DNA of 64,000 nt. Origin: Lathyrus oleraceus. Lineage: Eukaryota > Streptophyta > Magnoliopsida > Fabales > Fabaceae. The notes under the pieces are model-generated. The model was not told the origin of the DNA, did no database searches, and was given only the letters and a program-made list of their open reading frames with translations. Shown here one piece after another: positions 58,198-64,000 of this stretch. A program made the position numbers and the translations under genes. The stretch lies in the NCBI RefSeq assembly GCF_024323335.1, contig NC_066583.1, forward strand, positions 413,614,031 to 413,678,030, in the 5' to 3' direction. How positions within the stretch are numbered: position 1 is the first letter of the stretch; the number at the start of each line of letters is the position of its first letter.

Positions 58198-58364
58198 CCT
58201 GCATAATGATTTGGCATTTTGATTTTAGAGAAATGAATTATGACCAACTATTATGCAGATGGACAATTATATTATTTATTCATGTTTTTTGTGATTACCA
58301 TTTTCAGAATAAAGCAAAAAAGCAAAAATAAAACATCATAGATGTGGATGAATAGAATTATATT
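58198..58364 (-). other. Intron region of element B
   Basis: Same position as in A. The acceptor TTATGCAG|GTTGG is conserved, next to the pol start at about 58200. The donor is not assigned. Confidence 0.6.
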
Positions 58365-60807
58365 TTATTGATGATCAAATTTGAAAAATTCCCAAACAAT
58401 GTTCACTTCTCCCTTAGGAATAGGAGAAGGGTTTTCAAAAACAAATAAAAGCAAAAACTTAGATCCATGCATAATAACAGGAATATCAACAGCAGTCCAA
58501 TTGTCGCAAGCTTTTCCATGCGTCACAAAATTGGTGCAGTCTTCATCTTCATCACCCTCTATCACGGCAGCTAAGTGTTGTTCATTACCATGAATGAACC
58601 CTCCGCTACGGAAACTAGGTTGCACATCTTCGGCTTTGACCACTGATGAACCTCGTTGGAAACCTAAATCGGCTCTGCTCTTGTTGTCAGAGACCTCTAC
58701 CATTCGTCCCCATTGGTCAGACTGACCATCTTCAACAATCCTTTGCGCATCTTTATATGAGGACATAGGTGCCCCAACTCGCTTTTCCTCAGCAATAGAT
58801 AGAGCTTAGAACAGATTTCCAATCTCATCCTCAGCTTCCACGTAAGAGAAAGATGACAGGTGGCTCACCAACAACGCCTTCTCCCTACCAACAATAACAA
58901 GCTTCCCACTCTTGACAAATTTCAGCTTCTAATGCAGCATTGAAGTAACGGCTCCTGCCTCATGAATACATGGCCTTCCTAACAAACAACTATAGTCCGG
59001 GTTAATATCCATTACTTGAAAAGTAATTTGGAAGTCTCTCGGACCTATCTTCACAGGAAGGTCCACCTCACCAATTACGGTCTTGCGAGAACCATCAAAA
59101 GCTTTGACGATTGCGCCACTATATCTCATAGAAGCTCCTTGGTATGAAAACCTCGACAGAGTTGACTTTGGAAGTACATTTAATGAAGAACCGGTGTCAA
59201 CCAACACATTTGACAGAGCGTCATCCTTGCAATTCATCGAGATATGCAGAGCCTAGTTATGATTTCTACCCTCCTCGGGGAGTTCTTCATCACAGAAATT
59301 GAGATTGTTGCAAGAAGTGATGTTAGCTACAATATGATCAAACTGATCCACCGTAACATCATGTTCCATATAAGCTTTCTCTAGGACTTTCTGTAGTGCT
59401 TCTCAGTGTGCTTCTGAGCTCATAAGCAGAGACAACACTGAAATCTTGGAGGGAGTTTGGAGCAGCTGCTCCACCACATTAAACTCGCTCTTCTTTATCA
59501 ATCAGAGCACCTCATCGTTGTCGTTATGCTTCAAACCGCTAGATTCACCAAACTAACACTTTGGAGCATTAACATAATCTACCACTGTCACATCAACTTT
59601 CTTACTAACAAATATATCCTCCACATTCTTAAGGAACACCGACCCAAAGACACGACCGCTGCAGGTCACCTTAGTAACATCAGCTATGCTCACAACAGAA
59701 CTGGTCGTAGGCAAAGGAGCCTCTTGACCATTCTCTAGCATGGTAGCATTGTACTGATACGAGACACCCTTACCGGATGCATATGGGACGGGACCCGCTA
59801 ACCGTATAACTAACAGTGATACCGATCTGTTGCCGACACTGTTACTGCTACTGCTGTCGTACTGGATTATTACTCTTTCAGGAGTTTTGAAAATGGGAAC
59901 AATAACATTCACATCTTCATATACATGACGGGACTGGATAATCTGAATCATACCTTCATCCATCAACCTCTGGATGTCTCTCTTCACAACTATACAACCT
60001 CTAGGATTGACACTACAAATAGCACAACCATCATGGTCATGCTCACAATCGCTTACCAAATAGATATCCTTGTGCATCGTCAAAAGGGACCTTCTAATGA
60101 AGCGTACATCAAATACTTTGAACTCACCAGGACATCCATCCACCATATTAACAGATGAATTTCCATGGGCAGCAGTGGGTTAGCTTTTACGTTTGGCGCA
60201 CGGTCCTCAAAGGACACCATTCTACTCTTAACCAGCTTTTGGATTTCATACTTCAGGGGGTAGCAATTCTCAATATCATGACCGGGTGCTCCTTGGTGAA
60301 AGGCACATCGAAGTTCCGGTTTGTACCACCATGGAAGTGGTTCAGGGATTTGAGGTGGATTTCTCGGTTGCAAAAGGTTCTTGAGAACCAATGATGGATA
60401 CAATTCTATGTATGGCATAGGAATAGGGTCGAAAGAGACCTTCTTCCTCTCAAAGTTTTGTTGTTGTTGATGATTGTTGGTATTGTTGTTGTTGTAGGTG
60501 TTTGTTCGTTGTAGTGGCGGTTGTTGACGTTGTTGTTGTTGAATTGGTGTTGACTGATTGTTAGAAAGTACTAGGATTAAGGATGATACTTGATGATGGT
60601 GTTGACGGGGTGGTTGACTTCTTCTAACATGAGGCCTCCTCTGCCTCCCAACAGACACTACATTAGCTTCGCTTTCCTTCTTCTTACCAAAACTATTACC
60701 ATACCTCTTGTTGGATGATGCTTCCTCCTTAGATAAATGTCCCTCTCGGACACCTTCTTCTAGCCTCATCCCCATGTTTACAATTTCGGTAAAATCACTG
60801 GGGACAC
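58365..60807 (-). pseudogene. gag-pro: Gag-Pro remnant of element B, cut by element E
   Basis: Recognisable parts: C-terminal segment (58766-58365), protease (59237-58929, NVLVDTGSSLNVLP intact and LLGRPCIHEAGAV), a Cys/His segment (HDHDGCAICSVNPRGC) and the zinc-knuckle variant CAFHQGAPGHDIENC (60775-60080). Gln-rich and Asn-rich tracts come from CAA/CAACAA repeats near 60450-60545. In-frame stops include TAG at 58929-58931 where A has Gln (HQKL). The gag domain itself and the N-terminus are missing because element E starts at 60808, in the middle of the conserved GMRLEEGV region. Confidence 0.9.
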
Positions 60808-61589
60808 TGATCGTTGTGTTCGCAAGTGCACGAATCGCGTCAGAGTAATATAAAAGAATATCGATCCCACAAAGACCAAATCGTCAATCTATCGATTACT
60901 ATCGTTATGACGTTTATCTAAGGCGGTAAAAAAGAGATATTGATGTTGTAAAATAACGGTAAATAATAAATGCAGTGCAGATAAAGACAGGTTTGAATGT
61001 ATATCACGTCAGTTATATGATGTTTCGACTGTCTAAATAGAGCTACTTATGAGGCAATATTTTCTACTCTTGAAAAGAATCATTTAGCAGGAACTGTCGC
61101 TTTCGCGTATTCAGAACCGAGTTTACCCTTAAATTAAGGCCTTTTATTGTCACTTATAAAAGGTGCATAGAATGCTAAAGTAGTAAACTTATTTTTAAGA
61201 AATAAGACTCGTAAACTTAGTTGAAAAGTGATTTTGATTTGGAAAGTTTACCCAAGGAGTTTCCTGATTTTAAATCTATCAACGCATCCGAAAACAGTTT
61301 CAAAAATCGTTTTTCCTTAAAGTGATAAAAATTCCTAGTTAACTAAGTCAGGGTGCTTTCACACTCCTGGAATAGTTAAAACTAACCAAGTTTGTTTCAG
61401 AAAACTCAAGTTAAAAATCAAAACAACCTTTAAAGTATTTCTACAGATTCAATATGTGAAACATCTCTTTAACCGCGATCCTTACATTCTAACCTTTAAA
61501 AGATTTAGCCAGACATGGTAATACCAACAAACACAACGATATTGATCATGATGAAAAGTTGTTTTAGAATGTAAGGCGTAAAGAACGAG

Positions 61590-61760
61590 TAAAGCATGGA
61601 CAAAAATTAAATAAAGAAAAGCTTGGACAAAAATTAAATAAAGTAAAATATAGACAGAAATTAAAAAAAGTAAAACATAGACAGAAATTAAATAAAGTAA
61701 AGCGTAGACAGAAATTAAATAAAGTAAAGCATGGACAGAAAGTAAATAAAGTAAAGACAA
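61590..61760. repeat. 27-bp minisatellite in LTR of E, about six copies
   Basis: Variants of GGACAGAAATTAAATAAAGT recur with starts near 61595, 61622, 61650, 61676, 61703 and 61730. The 27-bp period is a multiple of three and gives a false Leu/Tyr/Ile-rich ORF on the minus strand. Confidence 0.85.
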
Positions 61761-61999
61761 TGACAAGTAAAATAAATAAAAGCGATAAATAAGAACCTGC
61801 TCCAAACAGAGGTTTTAAATCTGGTACAAGGAAAATAAACCTTCGACTCTAAAGACGACATCAAAATTGAAGTGACCCAACTCAATTACACTACGGTGCG
61901 ATAACCCCCCGATGTGACGGATTACCGCTTTACAGATGATAAATATATTCTTAGTGTTGTAAACTAAGTTGGATGATTTGAAAATGAAATGGAATAATC

Positions 62000-62007
62000 T
62001 ATTTATA
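62000..62007 (-). promoter_or_regulatory. TATA box in LTR of E
   Basis: Minus strand CTCTATAAATAGATT, a good plant TATA box, consistent with minus-strand transcription. Confidence 0.65.
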
Positions 62008-62399
62008 GAGGAGTTCAACAACTTGCAAAGACCATGGTGCCCCTCAACTTCTCCTTAGTGGGAATGTGAATTGCAAAGGTGGCGTCCGCCATCCCTTCAT
62101 GGCGCCCTCCATGTGTGGAAATTGGAAATATCATGGGAATGTGGCGGTTACCTCCTGGTTGAGGGATGATGAGCCATGGCTTCTCCTGTAGCGGCCGCCA
62201 TGTGCAACGCCATGTGTATAATATTTGCCGAAAAACCCTAATTTTTGGTCTTTTTGCTTTGTTTCTTCTAAAAGGGTTCCGAAAGAGCTAAATATCTGAA
62301 AACAACATAAAAGAGAGCATAATACAAGAAAAATGATAATAAAGTCCTAATAAACATGTGAAATCCGATTCAAAAACACGGTGAGATTCAGTGTGATCA

Positions 62400-62445
62400 A
62401 ATTCTCCCACACTTAAACCTTTGCTTGTCCTCAAGCAAAACTCTT
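62400..62445 (-). promoter_or_regulatory. PPT and conserved 3' motif of element E
   Basis: Minus strand GCTTGAGGACAAGCAAAGGT followed by TTAAGTGTGGGAGAA right before the LTR. The core GGTTTAAGTGTGGGAG is repeated exactly at 63491-63506. Confidence 0.7.
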
Positions 62446-62883
62446 TATAGTTTATGCAAGAAAAACAATATCAACTAGAGTTAATTCATGGCAAAAAGGC
62501 ATATAAGTTCATTCAAGGCATGTATCGATATGTACTAACGAATCGAACTAAGGATATTGTAGTGACACTTCCCGCAAATCTGGTCATAGACTTCGTTCCT
62601 ATACAAATCAATCCATATTACCCCACCATACTTAGGCCTTATTTTCGCTTTCTTCAAGTCCTTTTCATTCAGGTGCAATCACATTAAGCTCGTTGTCCGT
62701 ACATACTCATAGTAAGGTGACCGGTTAGTGATTATGATCTTAAGCATGGGGCTTTGGTACATAAGTTGGAATAACCCCTTTATTTAACCCAATTTGCAGT
62801 TGTGGGGGATTGGATCGTAATCCACCCTACCAAGTTCAGCACCAGATACCTCTAAACCAACCAACAATAGGCATATTCTTATA

Positions 62884-62914
<31 letters not shown>

Positions 62915-63572
62915 TATTCTTCTGCATGTTTCGCATATGTCTTTATTTTTCTTGGTTAAATGACCGTGTGAGAGTCACCTAGCCCGGATTTTTATACGAC
63001 TTGAGAACAAAGCATGAATTTTTGTGATCATTCACTTATTTTCATCGGTCCCCTTCGTAGAGCATGCTTAAGCCGGAGCTCACTGCAAGGATAAACTACT
63101 TAAGGACTTATTTAGAACAAAAATTGGGGCCACAACATATGGGGTATCAGGATCAACTCTTATAATCCTGAAGCCTACGGTGTTAAGACAATATCGATCT
63201 TTTATAAAAAGTTTTCCCAAGTTTTCCCAAGTCTTTTACATCCCGTCATAAACCTGTCTTATAGCCTGAATATTCAAGATGTACTGTTTTCTTTGCTCAC
63301 AATTTTTTTTGGTAAGGTTAAAGAAATGGGAGAAATACGGATACCCTACACAGATGACTTGTCAAACACATGTTATTTTATTGAAAAGAAAAAGCAAACA
63401 ACTAAAACACACAAAAAATACTAAAAAATAAAAGAAAGCGATAAAAAGTGATAAAAATAAAGGAAATCGATACAAAGCGATAAAAATCTCCTCCCACACT
63501 TAAACCGATCTATGTACTCAATGTTTCGATATGAGATAGGGTAAGAGTAACCTAGAAGAGAGAGAGAGAGAC
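62446..63572 (-). other. Non-coding internal region of element E
   Basis: About 1.1 kb without a credible ORF on the minus strand. It contains an (AT)13 run at 62881-62906 followed by poly(T), a direct doublet of GTTTTCCCAA near 63212-63231, and the second PPT-like motif at 63491-63506. Confidence 0.6.
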
Positions 63573-64000
63573 CTATGGGAGATCACTGGTACCGTCACCT
63601 CCCTGGTCAGGATGCTTGGGTCGACGACGTCTGTTACGAGTATTAAGGCCTTCTTGCAGCTGCCTAGAGCGACCTAAGAGAGACCCTTGGGTGGCATCGA
63701 TAAGTGCGAAGTGACGCTCATTAGCATGTCGCTGGCGATGCTTCTCATTAGTGATCGCAAGTAAGGGCTCAGTGATAGTCCGATGTGCTTGCTCACTACA
63801 CTGCAGGGAAGCTACCATAAAACTCATATTATCTGTCAGTTGTTGGTTTATGGTATTCAGAAAGGTGTCACGCCTTTCCTCACGAGCCAGGTGCTCGTGC
63901 CACATCTTCTCAGTGATGTAAAAATTGGGAGTGGTACCTTCAAAATGGTTAGAGGAAGAAGGTGCAGTGTGTGCAGGTGATGTAGTAGGAATATCATGAG
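63573..64000 (-). CDS. Uncharacterised C-terminal ORF of element E (partial)
   Basis: The frame is open from the window edge to TAG at 63573, about 140 codons, with an internal Met at 63905. The visible part is Ser/Thr/Pro-rich first (TTSPAHTAPSSSNHFEG), then charged and helical (MWHEHLAREERRDTFLNTIN), ending in a basic patch (TRNRRRRPKHPDQ). I recognise no domain. In Athila elements an extra ORF, sometimes called env-like, follows integrase at this place, so this may be its end; that is position-based inference and no membrane segment is visible here. Confidence 0.45.
   Translation of the reverse strand, partial: HDIPTTSPAHTAPSSSNHFEGTTPNFYITEKMWHEHLAREERRDTFLNTINQQLTDNMSFMVASLQCSEQAHRTITEPLLAITNEKHRQRHANERHFALIDATQGSLLGRSRQLQEGLNTRNRRRRPKHPDQGGDGTSDLP

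Larger units (their letters stand above)
60808..62399 (-). repeat. 3' LTR of element E (1,592 bp)
   Basis: TG...CA ends. TATAAATA box at 62000-62007 on the minus strand, about 400 bp from the LTR 5' end. A 27-bp minisatellite lies at about 61590-61760. The length is in the range of known Athila/Cyclops LTRs. Confidence 0.75.
60808..64000 (-). mobile_element. Element E: 3' end of an Athila-type retrotransposon
   Basis: A new LTR starts abruptly inside the gag of B: TGATCGTTGTGTTCGCAAGT. It ends GTGTGATCA at 62399, so the termini form an inverted repeat TGATC/GATCA. On the minus strand the sequence before it reads GCTTGAGGACAAGCAAAGGT, followed by the purine run AAGTGTGGGAGAA. That is the characteristic 3' end of Athila-group elements (known in pea as Cyclops). 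The internal region continues to the window edge, so PBS, gag, pol and the second LTR are outside. The left flank GACAC (60803-60807) is the candidate target-site duplication. Confidence 0.75.

Noticed and set aside
61482..61805. Minus-strand ORF rich in Leu, Tyr and Ile that looks like a membrane protein
   Set aside because: It is the translation of a 27-bp minisatellite within the LTR of E; the repeat length is a multiple of three, which keeps the frame open.

Overview
This window reads as plant nuclear DNA made almost entirely of nested Ty3/gypsy LTR retrotransposons. I found no host gene, tRNA, rRNA or organellar segment. The elements belong to the Ogre/Tat branch plus one Athila-type element. 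Three things support Ogre: very long LTRs (4.7-5.5 kb), an extra ORF1 in front of gag, and an untranslated gap with a strong splice acceptor between gag-pro and pol. Pol also carries a second RNase H domain, a Tat-lineage trait. High-copy Ogre elements are typical of legumes of the tribe Fabeae (pea, vetch, lentil, grass pea), so such a host is likely, but the species cannot be named from this sequence. All elements whose orientation is clear are transcribed from the minus strand.

Layout from left to right. (D) 1-8375 is the 5' half of an Ogre element: damaged gag, intact ORF1, leader, primer-binding site (PBS) and a 4,709-bp 5' LTR; the rest lies left of the window. 8376-9950 is a fragment with a 119-bp tandem array, probably the 3' untranslated region (UTR) of yet another Tat/Ogre element. 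(B) 9951-60807 is an old, decayed Ogre element that hosts two later insertions. Its 3' LTR (9951-26277) is split by element C, its 3' UTR (26278-26769 and 52403-54763) is split by element A, and its pol and gag-pro remnants lie at 54764-60807. (C) 11920-23531 is a compact 11.6-kb Tat element with 2.0-kb LTRs, a perfect TTAAC target-site duplication, an intact Gag-Pro ORF and a gutted pol. (A) 26770-52397 is a complete 25.6-kb Ogre element with a perfect GGTAC target-site duplication and two LTRs of about 5.48 kb. It carries ORF1 (one frameshift), an intact 1139-residue Gag-Pro ORF, and a pol that is complete except for three TAG stops. (E) 60808-64000 is the 3' LTR and 3' internal end of an Athila-type element inserted in the gag of B; it runs off the right edge.

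Relative ages follow from the nesting and from LTR comparison by eye: B first, then A (LTRs differ by roughly 1%) and C (LTRs differ by a few tenths of a percent). C lacks the RT core, most of RNase H and half of integrase, yet its LTRs are nearly identical. It therefore moved recently, presumably using enzymes supplied by another element.

The most interesting signal is not in the proteins. Several short stem-loops sit at the same place in different elements but have different stem sequences with matching base changes: a hairpin array just past the pol stop codon, a double hairpin about 200 bp from the inner end of every LTR, and a longer stem-loop between the PBS and ORF1. PBS look-alikes also occur in U5 and, in reverse orientation, in the 3' UTRs. 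I know of no described function for any of these.
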